Assembly: GCA_905372275.1 (NCBI GenBank)
Contig: CAJPON010000009.1
Coordinates: 1 to 35,349 of the forward strand
Direction of reading: 5' to 3'
DNA: 35,349 nt
Source of the DNA: Candidatus Saccharimonadota bacterium
GTDB lineage: Bacteria; Patescibacteriota; Saccharimonadia; Saccharimonadales; Saccharimonadaceae
Shown one piece after another: positions 8,036-15,662 of the stretch. Position 1 is the stretch's first letter. Each line of letters begins with the position of its first letter. The position numbers and the translations under genes were made by a program. The notes under the pieces are model-generated. The model was not told where the DNA came from. It saw nothing but the letters and a program-made list of their open reading frames with translations, and ran no database searches.

Positions 8036-9202
8036 TTATTTCCATGTGTGATCTAGCTTCGTCACACCGCCCCAGCGGCCATGTCCATAATCGCGTTGGA
8101 CTGAAAAAAACGGTCCTTCCTCGATAAAAGCAATCACCTTTGTATCATTAGCCCCCATCAAACCGGCCTTGATAAAATACCTGCCTTCATTAAGATTTAA
8201 CTTTACAGTGTAGCGAGCTGATTGATCTTTGATAGCGCTAGTTTTTTCTTGGTAAGTATTCGGTCCGTAAACATACTCGCCGTTTTCACGAAAAATTGCA
8301 ACGCCTACATGTTTAACACCCTTTTGCTGCCATGACAAATCTACCGTCATAGTTTCTTCGAAATCATACATGGTCTTTTCTTTACCATCAGTACCACGCA
8401 ACACTATTTTGAACGGTACCGTCCCTTCGTTATCACTGTTTAATCCAGTCGTCCGGTCATAATTCTGGCTATTACTACGGCTATATGCCGCCGCAATACG
8501 ATACGGTTTACCAATCATTTTAACGTGGCCGTCTTCAATAAATACTGCTTTTGTACAAAACCTCTCGACTGCTGCCATATCGTGAGTTACTAAAATTACG
8601 GTACGTTTTTCACGCTTAAGCTTATCAAAGTACGAATAGCACTTCTTTTGAAAAGCCTCATCGCCAACCGCAAGCACTTCATCAAGCAACAAAATATCAG
8701 CATGAGCGCGGATTGCAATTGAAAAGGCTAAACGGACCTGCATACCGCTTGAATAATTCTTAAGCCGTTCTTCCATAAAGTCTTCTAATTCTGCAAACTC
8801 AACAATCGCGCTATACATAGATTCCATTTCTTCATGGCTAAACCCTAGCAGTGCACCATTAAGAAAGATATTTTCGCGGCCAGTTAACTCTGGATTAAAT
8901 CCTACGCCGAGCTCAATAAACGGCACTAGCGAACCGTGCACTTTAACGTTACCGCTATTTGGCGTATAAATACCAGCGATCGTTTTCAACAGTGTGCTCT
9001 TTCCTGAACCATTGCGGCCAACTATACCGAAAAAGTCTCCTTCGTTTATAGTAAAACTTATATCCTTTAACGGCGTAAACACACGATAGCCTTTGCGACC
9101 TTTTAGTATATTTATCAACTGTTGTTTAACACCTGAACTAGCTTCAAGCGGAATTTTGAAAGATTTCGTTAGTTTGCTAATCTCGACAATTGCCTTAGAC
9201 AT
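8036..9202 (-). CDS. wzt: Polysaccharide ABC exporter ATPase with Wzt-like C-terminal domain
   Basis: A 388-residue ATPase: Walker A GRNGSGKST (62-70), signature YSSGMQVRLA (about 150-159), Walker B ILLLDEVLAVGD (about 170-181) and switch His in VTHD. The shape of the ATPase (ELGVGFNPELTGRENI, LAVGDEAFQKKC) is that of the Wzt/TagH/RfbE group. After about residue 240 there is a 150-residue beta-rich domain like the Wzt C-terminal domain, which in O9a-type systems recognises the terminal modification of the finished glycan. The start is the ATG at 9202 (TGATG overlap with the permease stop, GGAGAG upstream), not the TTG one codon earlier. With the permease it should export an undecaprenyl-linked polymer. 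Confidence 0.9.
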   Translation of the reverse strand: MSKAIVEISKLTKSFKIPLEASSGVKQQLINILKGRKGYRVFTPLKDISFTINEGDFFGIVGRNGSGKSTLLKTIAGIYTPNSGNVKVHGSLVPFIELGVGFNPELTGRENIFLNGALLGFSHEEMESMYSAIVEFAELEDFMEERLKNYSSGMQVRLAFSIAIRAHADILLLDEVLAVGDEAFQKKCYSYFDKLKREKRTVILVTHDMAAVERFCTKAVFIEDGHVKMIGKPYRIAAAYSRSNSQNYDRTTGLNSDNEGTVPFKIVLRGTDGKEKTMYDFEETMTVDLSWQQKGVKHVGVAIFRENGEYVYGPNTYQEKTSAIKDQSARYTVKLNLNEGRYFIKAGLMGANDTKVIAFIEEGPFFSVQRDYGHGRWGGVTKLDHTWK

Positions 9203-10011
9203 CAAACACTCTCCGCGAAGTACCGCTGGTTAGATCGAAAATAAAAAACCGCTAGCAATATTACGATGATAACTGCAACAAACGGCGTCAACATCACCGG
9301 AAACGACACCAAATCATACAACTGAAGTGTTTGTTGCGTCACTAATACCTTACGAACATCTTGAACTACTTGAGCAACCGGATTAAGCATTAGCCATGAG
9401 GCAGCCCACGGCATCTGTTTTACAACCATTTGCAACGGATATATTACCGGAGTAGCATAGAATGCTGCTTGCAAGAATATTTCCCATAGATAACCGATAT
9501 CTCGATATTTAACGTTAAGCGTTGCTAGAAAAAATGCTACCGCCAATGAAAAGACATACAATTCAGCTATCAGAGGAATTATAAGCAACGCCTCTGCAGA
9601 TATAGACACGCTGTTGATTACGCAAAACACCAAAATAACAATTGTATTTATTATAAGATTGATAAATGCAGAAATAGTGCCGGACACAACAATAATAAAT
9701 TTCGGGAAATTAATCTTGCGAATTAAGTCGCCCCGCGAAACTATTGATTGTAATCCTTGTACGGTTGCCTCGGTAAAAAAATTCCATAATACAATACCAA
9801 CTAATAAATACACTGGAAAATGTTCAATATCTCTGCCTAGACGTAAGAATTTATCAAATACTATATATAGAATAATAAATAAAAATATTGGTTTTAAGAT
9901 TGACCACAAATAACCTAATATTGATCCTTGATAGCGTAATTTAAAATCCGTTACAACCAGCTCGCGTAACAATATTTTATTACGTCTATTCCATACACTC
10001 GCTACTTTCAT
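9202..10011 (-). CDS. wzm: Polysaccharide ABC exporter permease (ABC-2 type)
   Basis: A 269-residue permease with six predicted membrane helices. It has the ABC-2 opening pattern (LRELVVTDFKLRYQGSILGYLWSILKPIFLF) and the VGIVLWNFFTEA and YATPVIYPL stretches shared by Wzm/TagG/RfbA proteins. It pairs with the downstream ATPase. An upstream TTG at 10047 would add 12 residues but would put the start before the promoter -10; the ATG at 10011 has GGAGA at a proper distance and is chosen. Transcription diverges from the GT2 gene at 10041, and the two -10 boxes overlap. Confidence 0.9.
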   Translation of the reverse strand: MKVASVWNRRNKILLRELVVTDFKLRYQGSILGYLWSILKPIFLFIILYIVFDKFLRLGRDIEHFPVYLLVGIVLWNFFTEATVQGLQSIVSRGDLIRKINFPKFIIVVSGTISAFINLIINTIVILVFCVINSVSISAEALLIIPLIAELYVFSLAVAFFLATLNVKYRDIGYLWEIFLQAAFYATPVIYPLQMVVKQMPWAASWLMLNPVAQVVQDVRKVLVTQQTLQLYDLVSFPVMLTPFVAVIIVILLAVFYFRSNQRYFAESV

Positions 10012-10024
10012 AGTCTCTCCAGCC

Positions 10025-10030
10025 ATTATA
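10025..10030 (-). promoter_or_regulatory. -10 box for the wzm-wzt operon
   Basis: TATAAT on the minus strand, 13 bases before the wzm ATG (10011). It overlaps the plus-strand -10 (10029-10034) by two bases, so one near-palindromic AT block could serve both directions. Confidence 0.5.
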
Positions 10031-10034
10031 TAAT
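10029..10034 (+). promoter_or_regulatory. -10 box for the divergent GT2 gene
   Basis: TATAAT ends 6 bases before the GTG start at 10041. The gap AAGATT cannot hold a ribosome-binding site, so a leaderless mRNA is predicted. Confidence 0.5.
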
Positions 10035-10040
10035 AAGATT

Positions 10041-11060
10041 GTGACAAAAAACAATCTCGCCATCATCGTCCTTAACTGGAACGGCGCCGACGACGCGCTC
10101 GAATGCATTAGCTCGCTGGCCCGACAGACACTCAAACCGACTATCATAGTCGTTGATAATCATTCTCACGACGACTCTGTCATGCGTTTCGAACAGTATC
10201 AGACAGAACATCCGTCCGTAGATTGTACAATTATCGCTAACGATAAGAATCTGGGATTCGCCGGCGGTATTAATACCGGACTAGTTCATGCACGCGAACA
10301 AGGTTTTGAATATATTGGCGTACTTAACCCTGATGCCGTTGCCGACAAAAACTGGTGTAGAGAACTCGTCGACGAACTGTCAAGCCAGCCAAAATGCGGT
10401 ATTGCAACTGGTATTTTACAACGGCGCGATGGTAAGACGCTTGATACAACTGGCGACTTTTATACCACCTGGGGCCTGCCCGGCCCGCGCAACCGCGACG
10501 AGCCTGTTGAAAATGCGCCGAGTAAGCCTGGCGAGGTTTTTGGCGCGACTGGCGGCGGAGCGATTTATCGCGCGGCAATGTTTGACGATATTGACATGTT
10601 CGACGAGGACTTTTTCATGTATTACGAAGATGTCGACCTCAGTTTTCGCGCCCAGTTAGCTGGCTGGAAGGTCCGCTTTACGCCCAAAGGCATCGCTTAT
10701 CACAAAGTTGGCGCCAGCAGCAAAAAGGTTCCTGGCTTGGCTGTTTACAACACTTTCAAAAACCTGCCGTTAGTTTTCATTAAAAACGTTCCAGGGAAGT
10801 TATTTTGGTATATTGGCCTGCGCTTTTTCTTGACATATTGGCTAATTTTCGCCAGCGCCGTCCGCCATGGCAACGGCTGGCCAGCTTTCAAAGGCATGCT
10901 AGCTTCAATTATTCGTAAACCTGCTGCTTACCATAAACGCTGGTCTATTCAAAAAAACCGCAAAGTCCCTGTCGACTACATCCGCAGCATTATCCACGAT
11001 GGACCATTACCCAATCAAACTGGACTGCTGAAATTTCGTAAGTTTTTTACTGAGAAATAA
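10041..11060 (+). CDS. WcaE/WbbL-like family 2 glycosyltransferase (rhamnosyltransferase type)
   Basis: A 339-residue GT-A enzyme. It opens with AIIVLNWNGADDALECI, has VVDNHSHDDS for the nucleotide, GFAGGINTGL, and GVLNPDAVA as the DxD-like metal site; DEDFFMYYEDVDLSFRAQLAG carries the ED catalytic region. This pattern is typical of dTDP-rhamnosyl and related transferases (WbbL, RfbF). The last 100 residues carry one or two hydrophobic segments (LFWYIGLRFFLTYWLIFAS), suggesting membrane association. It is transcribed away from the exporter genes but probably serves the same glycan. The start GTG follows a -10 box directly. No dTDP-rhamnose synthesis genes lie in the window. Confidence 0.85.
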   Translation: MTKNNLAIIVLNWNGADDALECISSLARQTLKPTIIVVDNHSHDDSVMRFEQYQTEHPSVDCTIIANDKNLGFAGGINTGLVHAREQGFEYIGVLNPDAVADKNWCRELVDELSSQPKCGIATGILQRRDGKTLDTTGDFYTTWGLPGPRNRDEPVENAPSKPGEVFGATGGGAIYRAAMFDDIDMFDEDFFMYYEDVDLSFRAQLAGWKVRFTPKGIAYHKVGASSKKVPGLAVYNTFKNLPLVFIKNVPGKLFWYIGLRFFLTYWLIFASAVRHGNGWPAFKGMLASIIRKPAAYHKRWSIQKNRKVPVDYIRSIIHDGPLPNQTGLLKFRKFFTEK

Positions 11061-11064
11061 ACTT

Positions 11065-11253
11065 ATGATTGTGTTTGATTTTAACCATATTGAAGGGTGC
11101 ACTCAATCATTTATTCATGCACTTCTAAGCAAACCAATCCGCGATTTTAGAGAAACAGCTTTTAATAATCTATTGTATCAAAATGCCAATCAAGATGTTA
11201 AAAAGATCATATCAATCGTTTATCGTTATATGCAGGAAAGTTTAGATGAATAA
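11065..11253 (+). CDS. Small STAS-like DUF4325 protein
   Basis: A 62-residue soluble protein. IVFDFNHIEGCTQSFIHALL followed by NNLLYQNANQDVKKIISIVYRY resembles DUF4325 (STAS-like) proteins, whose pattern is a strand DF..V, a short loop, then SFid.l..., and later a strand ending in N.N..v...i. Family members often sit with a histidine-kinase-type ATPase as a small switch; no such partner is present here. It is 4 bases after the GT2 stop and 54 bases before sucC, with a strong hairpin between. The assignment is by pattern only. It could also be a lone domain of unrelated origin. Confidence 0.5.
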   Translation: MIVFDFNHIEGCTQSFIHALLSKPIRDFRETAFNNLLYQNANQDVKKIISIVYRYMQESLDE

Positions 11254-11255
11254 TA

Positions 11256-11293
11256 CCCGTAGAACGTTTTTTTATCAAAACACGCTCTACGGG
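11256..11293 (+). promoter_or_regulatory. Hairpin touching the sucC ribosome-binding site
   Basis: CCCGTAGAACG (11256-11266) pairs with CGCTCTACGGG (11283-11293) with one mismatch, and TTTT/AAAA in the loop can extend it. The right arm runs straight into the GAGG Shine-Dalgarno of sucC (11294-11297). No T-run follows, so it is not a classical terminator. It could be a processing site, an mRNA stabiliser or a control on sucC translation. Confidence 0.55.
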
Positions 11294-11307
11294 GAGGATT
11301 AATCCAT

Positions 11308-12363
11308 ATGCGCCTACTAGAATATGAAGCTAAAAACCTACTATCAGCGTGTGGAGTGCCGATACCGCGCGGCAAAGTTTTCGCTGTTAATGAATTGCAA
11401 GCTATCGCTGCGCCGATCGTTCTGAAATCGCAGGTTCCTATCGGCGGGCGCGGCAAACTTGGCGGCGTACAAATAGTCCGTCGGCAGTCAGATGTAGAAT
11501 CTATTGCCCGAAAAATGTTCAATCTTAAAATCAAGGGATTTTTGCCGTCAAAATTGCTAGCCGAAGAAATCCTCGATATCAGCCGCGAATTTTATTTTTC
11601 GTTAAATATTAATCGCCAAACCGCCGCCGTTGAACTGCTTGCCCACGCTGGCGGCGGTGTCGAAATCGAAAGCCAAGATACTGCAGCCTTTTTTCGGCGC
11701 GATATTGCCAATAAAAAATTCGAATCTTTAGCTGATGAGCTCGCTGATTATCTCGATATTGCTAGCAAAGCGTTCTTGCTGCAAGATATTATTGAAAATG
11801 CTTATCGTTGTTTTATTGACAATGATTGCTTGTTACTAGAGATTAACCCGCTAGTACTCACCTCTGACGGTAAGTTAATCGCTGGCGACGCTAAAATTAC
11901 CGTTGACGATGCAGCTGCTTTTCGCCACTTGGATTGGCAATTCGAAGACAACTCTACCGAACACAATTTCGTCATACTTAATTGTGACGGCGCGGTTGCT
12001 ACAATCGCCAACGGCGCCGGGCTCGCCATGGCAACGGTCGATGTGGTGGTGGCGAGCGTTTTGACACCAGCTAATTTCCTCGATATCGGCGGTACAGCTA
12101 CTTCTGATAAAGTTCTCGATTGTTTCCGTCAAATCACTACTCTCGATAATATCAAGGTGATTATCATCAATATCTTCGGCGGCATTGTCCGTTGCGATGA
12201 GGTGGCCCGAGCCATTATCGATGCCCAGCGGCAAATTCCTGACCTGCCAAAACTCGCCATTCGCCTATCTGGCAACCGCGAATCTGAAGCCCGCCAACTA
12301 CTAGCACAATACAATCTACCGCTATTCGATAATTTAGAAGCAATCCTGGAGGATATTTCATGA
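11308..12363 (+). CDS. sucC: Succinate-CoA ligase (ADP/GDP-forming) beta subunit
   Basis: A 351-residue protein, about 37 shorter than E. coli SucC. The ATP-grasp part has LKSQVPIGGRGKLGGV (about 43-58; E. coli CQVHAGGRGKAGGV) and LLLEINPLVLTSDGKLIAGDAKI for metal and nucleotide. The CoA-ligase part has NGAGLAMATVD, FLDIGGTATSDKV and NIFGGIVRCDEVA, all close to the E. coli motifs. With SucD it would interconvert succinyl-CoA and succinate with NTP formation; other acyl-CoAs are possible. The start has GAGG 10 bases upstream. The stop overlaps the sucD start (ATGA). The pair sits among cell-wall glycosyltransferases with no other TCA-cycle gene in the window. Confidence 0.9.
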   Translation: MRLLEYEAKNLLSACGVPIPRGKVFAVNELQAIAAPIVLKSQVPIGGRGKLGGVQIVRRQSDVESIARKMFNLKIKGFLPSKLLAEEILDISREFYFSLNINRQTAAVELLAHAGGGVEIESQDTAAFFRRDIANKKFESLADELADYLDIASKAFLLQDIIENAYRCFIDNDCLLLEINPLVLTSDGKLIAGDAKITVDDAAAFRHLDWQFEDNSTEHNFVILNCDGAVATIANGAGLAMATVDVVVASVLTPANFLDIGGTATSDKVLDCFRQITTLDNIKVIIINIFGGIVRCDEVARAIIDAQRQIPDLPKLAIRLSGNRESEARQLLAQYNLPLFDNLEAILEDIS

Positions 12364-13220
12364 CACCGCAGCTTTTCACTGGCAAAAATGTCATAATTCA
12401 GGGAATCACTGGCAAAAACGGCCGGTTTCATACGCGAAACATGCTTGATTACAAGACGCATATCGTCGCTGGCACCTCGCCTAATCAAGCTATTTCCGAA
12501 GTTCACGGCGTACCTGTTTTTCGAACAATTGACGATATCAAAAAACGTTTTGCCGTTGATATTTCCGTAATTTTTGTGCCAGCGCCGCACGCCAAAGCCG
12601 CTATTTTAGAGGCTATTCAGGCGCAAATCCCACTCATCGTCTGTATCACCGAAGGCGTACCAGTACATGATATGCTAGAGATTAAGCAAAAACTACACCG
12701 TAGCCGTTCGGTTTTGATCGGTCCGAATTGCCCCGGCATGCTATTACCAGGCAGACAGCTGCTGGGTATCATTCCAGCGTCACTGGCAGCACCTGGCGAC
12801 ACGGCGATTGTCAGCCGCAGCGGCACCCTTACTTACGAAGCTATGTCGCTACTGACGCAGGCTGGTTTCGGGCAGCGATACATCATCGGTATCGGCGGCG
12901 ATATGATTAGCGGCAGCAGCTTTGTCGACTGTTTACAGTTATTTCAAAACGACCCTAGCGTTAAACGTATAGTAATGATCGGCGAAATCGGCGGCATTAG
13001 TGAAATTACGGCAGCTGATTACATTAAGCAATTTATCAGCAAGCCAGTTTACGCCTATATCGCTGGACATAGTGCTCCTGCCGGCATCCAGATGGGACAC
13101 GCTGGCGCTATCCTCGGTACTAACGCGCTTGAGTCAGCGGCTGCTAAAACGGCTTATTTACAGCAAGCTGGCGCTATCGCCGCCAACTCAATTAGCCAGC
13201 TTATTCAAAAAATAAAGTGA
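12360..13220 (+). CDS. sucD: Succinate-CoA ligase (ADP/GDP-forming) alpha subunit
   Basis: A 286-residue protein, normal length for SucD. QGITGKNGRFHTRNML is the CoA-binding Rossmann start; ITEGVPVHDM, GPNCPGMLLPG and SRSGTLTYE follow; GEIGG (about 208-212) holds the glutamate near the active site; and MGHAGA carries the phospho-histidine, His247, matching E. coli His246. All key residues are present, so the enzyme should be active. The start overlaps the sucC stop by 4 bases, consistent with 1:1 synthesis. It ends in TGA, which supports the standard bacterial code. The extra His in IAGHSAP (E. coli has Val) is a small oddity near the active site. Confidence 0.92.
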   Translation: MTPQLFTGKNVIIQGITGKNGRFHTRNMLDYKTHIVAGTSPNQAISEVHGVPVFRTIDDIKKRFAVDISVIFVPAPHAKAAILEAIQAQIPLIVCITEGVPVHDMLEIKQKLHRSRSVLIGPNCPGMLLPGRQLLGIIPASLAAPGDTAIVSRSGTLTYEAMSLLTQAGFGQRYIIGIGGDMISGSSFVDCLQLFQNDPSVKRIVMIGEIGGISEITAADYIKQFISKPVYAYIAGHSAPAGIQMGHAGAILGTNALESAAAKTAYLQQAGAIAANSISQLIQKIK

Positions 13221-13226
13221 TATAAT
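13221..13226 (+). promoter_or_regulatory. Extended -10 box before the GtrB-like gene
   Basis: TATAAT preceded by TGA (extended -10) ends 6 bases before the ATG at 13233 and starts right after the sucD stop codon. There is no room for a Shine-Dalgarno, so a leaderless mRNA is predicted. It separates the glycosylation trio from sucCD. Confidence 0.55.
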
Positions 13227-13232
13227 TAGCCT

Positions 13233-14174
13233 ATGAAGACAATTACCGTTCTAATACCAGCCTACAACGAAGAAGCGGTGTTGCCGCAGTTATTCGCACG
13301 TCTAAAAGATTTGCAAAAAACGATCAAGAAATACCGACTAGAAATACTATTCATTAACGACGGCAGCAGCGATGACACCTTGGCTATGATTCAAAGAGAA
13401 GCCAAAAAGAATTCTTCAATTGCTTATGTTAATCTATCGCGCAATTTCGGCAAGGAAGCTGGCATGCTAGCTGGCTTTGATTATGCCAAAGGCGATGCAG
13501 TAGTAATTATTGACGCTGATTTACAAGATCCGCCCGAGCTAATTCCGCAAATGATTGAACTCTGGGAGCAAGGATACGATGACGTTTACGCGCGACGCCG
13601 TAGCCGCCAGGGTGAAACTTGGCTCAAGAGAAAAACCAGCGAGTGGTACTACCGTATTTTGCAAAAGTCGACGCGGATTCCAATTCAGCGCGATACTGGC
13701 GATTTTCGCTTGCTTGATCGGCGCTGCGTTGAAGCTCTTAAGCTGCTGCGCGAATCGCAGCGCAACACCAAGGCCCTCTTCAGCTGGATCGGCTTCAACA
13801 AAAAAGAGTTGCTCTACGATCGCGACCCGCGCGCTGCCGGCGATACCAAATGGAACTACAGTAGACTGGTTAATCTCGCTATTGACGGTATCACCAGTTT
13901 CACCACGGCGCCGCTGCGAATGTCATCGGTTTTGGGGATGATCATATCATGCGGTGCATTTTTGTATATTCTTTATCTGCTAATTCGACCTCTATTCGGC
14001 GTACCTACTGGCGCTGGTTATTCATCGCTAATGGCAGTAATCTTGTTTCTCGGCGGCATCCAGCTGATTAGCCTAGGCATTATCGGCGAGTACGTTGCTC
14101 GAATTTTTAGCGAGTCCAAGGACCGGCCTGGTTACTTTGTCGAGGAATATCACGAGGCTAAGCGTGAAAAATAA
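13233..14174 (+). CDS. GtrB/CsbB-like polyprenyl-phosphate glycosyltransferase
   Basis: A 313-residue GT2 of the dolichol-phosphate-mannose-synthase-like group. TVLIPAYNEEAVLPQLF opens it, LFINDGSSDDT binds the nucleotide, NLSRNFGKEAGMLAGFDYA and IIDADLQDPPELI (DxD) are typical, and DTGDFRLLDRR and SWIGFNKKEL follow. Two membrane helices lie at about 229-253 and 267-289. Such enzymes load one sugar onto undecaprenyl phosphate at the inner face; a GtrA flippase then turns it outward. The next gene is GtrA-like and overlaps this one by 11 bases, which supports the call. The sugar is unknown. Confidence 0.88.
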   Translation: MKTITVLIPAYNEEAVLPQLFARLKDLQKTIKKYRLEILFINDGSSDDTLAMIQREAKKNSSIAYVNLSRNFGKEAGMLAGFDYAKGDAVVIIDADLQDPPELIPQMIELWEQGYDDVYARRRSRQGETWLKRKTSEWYYRILQKSTRIPIQRDTGDFRLLDRRCVEALKLLRESQRNTKALFSWIGFNKKELLYDRDPRAAGDTKWNYSRLVNLAIDGITSFTTAPLRMSSVLGMIISCGAFLYILYLLIRPLFGVPTGAGYSSLMAVILFLGGIQLISLGIIGEYVARIFSESKDRPGYFVEEYHEAKREK

Positions 14175-14574
14175 GGCGCAAATTGGTCGTTTCGCTATCG
14201 TCGGCACAATAAATACAGTAATTGATTTTGGGTTATTATTTTTACTAACCTTTCTAGGACTACCGAAACTAGCCGCCAATACTGTCTCGACCGGTACTGC
14301 CTTTGTTTTTAGCTTTTTCGCTAACAAAAAGTACACCTTCAAATCCACTAGCAAAAATATCAAATATGAGATAGTGTCTTTTGTGATTGTTACACTATTC
14401 GGCTTGTGGGTGCTCCAAAACGGTATGATTTGGCTGACTACGCCGCTAATCAAAGACCTCATAACTAACGAACAAACTTCCTTGTTCGCCGCTAAATTAT
14501 TTGCCACGGCCGTCTCTTTGATTTGGAATTATTGCCTATACGAGCGAATTGTTTTCAGAAAGGAATCATCATGA
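14164..14574 (+). CDS. GtrA-like polyprenyl-linked sugar flippase
   Basis: A 136-residue protein with four membrane helices, the GtrA layout. AQIGRFAIVGTINTVIDFGLLFLL at the start and AVSLIWNYCLYERIVF at the end are the family's two conserved ends. The start is taken as GTG at 14164, which has GAGG 6 bases upstream and gives a normal GtrA N-terminus; an ATG at 14095 would add 23 residues unlike the family. It overlaps the GtrB-like gene by 11 bases and ends in an ATGA overlap with the next GT4. Inferred role: flipping undecaprenyl-phosphate-sugar for surface decoration by a GT-C enzyme, perhaps one of the DUF2142 proteins at the left edge. Confidence 0.85.
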   Translation: MKNKAQIGRFAIVGTINTVIDFGLLFLLTFLGLPKLAANTVSTGTAFVFSFFANKKYTFKSTSKNIKYEIVSFVIVTLFGLWVLQNGMIWLTTPLIKDLITNEQTSLFAAKLFATAVSLIWNYCLYERIVFRKESS

Positions 14575-15662
14575 GTCATATCGCTATCGATGCCCGCGTT
14601 ATCAACTCTGGGACTGGTACTTACGTGGTTAAGTTGCTAGAATATTTGCAAAAAATCGACCACCAGAATACTTATAGTGTACTCGTGCCAACCAAAGACA
14701 AAGACTACTGGCAACCGACTAACCCAAACTTTAATGTCCTAACTATCGATTTCAAAAACTATTCGTTAGCTGAACAACTTGGTTTCAAAACCTTTCTCGA
14801 TGACCTCAGTCCAGATTTGGTACATTTTTGTATGCCGCAGCAGCCAATCCGATATCGCGGCAAGCACGTCACCACCGTTCACGATATGACGCTGCTCAAT
14901 ACTTATAATTCCGACAAGAATTGGCTAGTTTTTCACGCTAAACAACTGGTTGGCCGCTGGGTATTCAAGAAAATTGCCAAAACTAGCCAGCATATCATCA
15001 CCGTGTCAAACACTACCAAACGCCAATATCAAGCATTCTGCGGGATAGCTGATGATAAAATTACAACGATTTATGAAGCTGCCGAGATTCATCGGGGCGG
15101 CCTACAGCCATACAAAACACCGTTTACGCGTTTTATTGCTTATGTCGGCCAGCAGCCTGATTACAAAAATATCCGCCGTTTGGGCGACGCCCACCAAAAA
15201 CTACTACAAAAGTACCCCGACCTCGGATTAGTGCTAGTTGGCCGGATTAACGCTGCCACTCAGCGCAACAAAGACTATTTTGAATCAAAAAAGTACAAAA
15301 ATATTCACTTCACCGGCTTTATACCTGATGCTGAGCGCGACTGGATTTTTACTCGGTCGCTAGCATATGTCTTCCCGTCGCTGCTCGAGGGCTTCGGCTT
15401 GCCGCCATTAGAGGCAATGGCCTACGGTACGCCAGTTGTTTCCAGCAACGCTTCTTGCATGCCAGAAATTCTCGGCGACGCGGCAATATACTTTGATCCG
15501 CTTGATATTGAGGACATTGCCAGCAAGATTGATACCGTTATTACCGATAAATCACTACGTAATACTTTGTCTAAAAAAGGCAAGCAACAAGTGGCTAAGT
15601 ATTCTTGGCGGCGGATGGCCGAGCAAACTTTGCAAATTTACGAAAATGCTATTAAAAGCTAG
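14571..15662 (+). CDS. Family 4 glycosyltransferase
   Basis: A 363-residue GT-B enzyme. The N-terminal half has DARVINSGTGTYVVKLLEYL (the glycine-rich acceptor-side loop) and TTVHDMTLL; the C-terminal half has IAYVGQQPDYKNIRRL, FTGFIPDAERDWIF and FPSLLEGFGLPPLEAMAYGTPVVSS, the E-x7-E donor motif. It resembles mannosyl- and rhamnosyltransferases of bacterial surface glycans. The ATG at 14571 is chosen over one 16 codons earlier because it has AAAGGAATC upstream, overlaps the GtrA stop as ATGA and starts with the standard IAIDAR strand. Its TAG overlaps the stop of the convergent gene: CTAG at 15659-15662 serves both strands. Confidence 0.87.
   Translation: MSHIAIDARVINSGTGTYVVKLLEYLQKIDHQNTYSVLVPTKDKDYWQPTNPNFNVLTIDFKNYSLAEQLGFKTFLDDLSPDLVHFCMPQQPIRYRGKHVTTVHDMTLLNTYNSDKNWLVFHAKQLVGRWVFKKIAKTSQHIITVSNTTKRQYQAFCGIADDKITTIYEAAEIHRGGLQPYKTPFTRFIAYVGQQPDYKNIRRLGDAHQKLLQKYPDLGLVLVGRINAATQRNKDYFESKKYKNIHFTGFIPDAERDWIFTRSLAYVFPSLLEGFGLPPLEAMAYGTPVVSSNASCMPEILGDAAIYFDPLDIEDIASKIDTVITDKSLRNTLSKKGKQQVAKYSWRRMAEQTLQIYENAIKS

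Noticed and set aside
10012..10047. TTG start for the wzm permease twelve codons upstream
   Set aside because: It would place the start upstream of the -10 box and inside the divergent gene; the ATG at 10011 has a good ribosome-binding site.
11226..11534. Minus-strand open frame of 102 codons over the start of sucC
   Set aside because: It is the antisense of the hairpin and the ATP-grasp motif region of sucC; composition is not protein-like and there is no ribosome-binding site.
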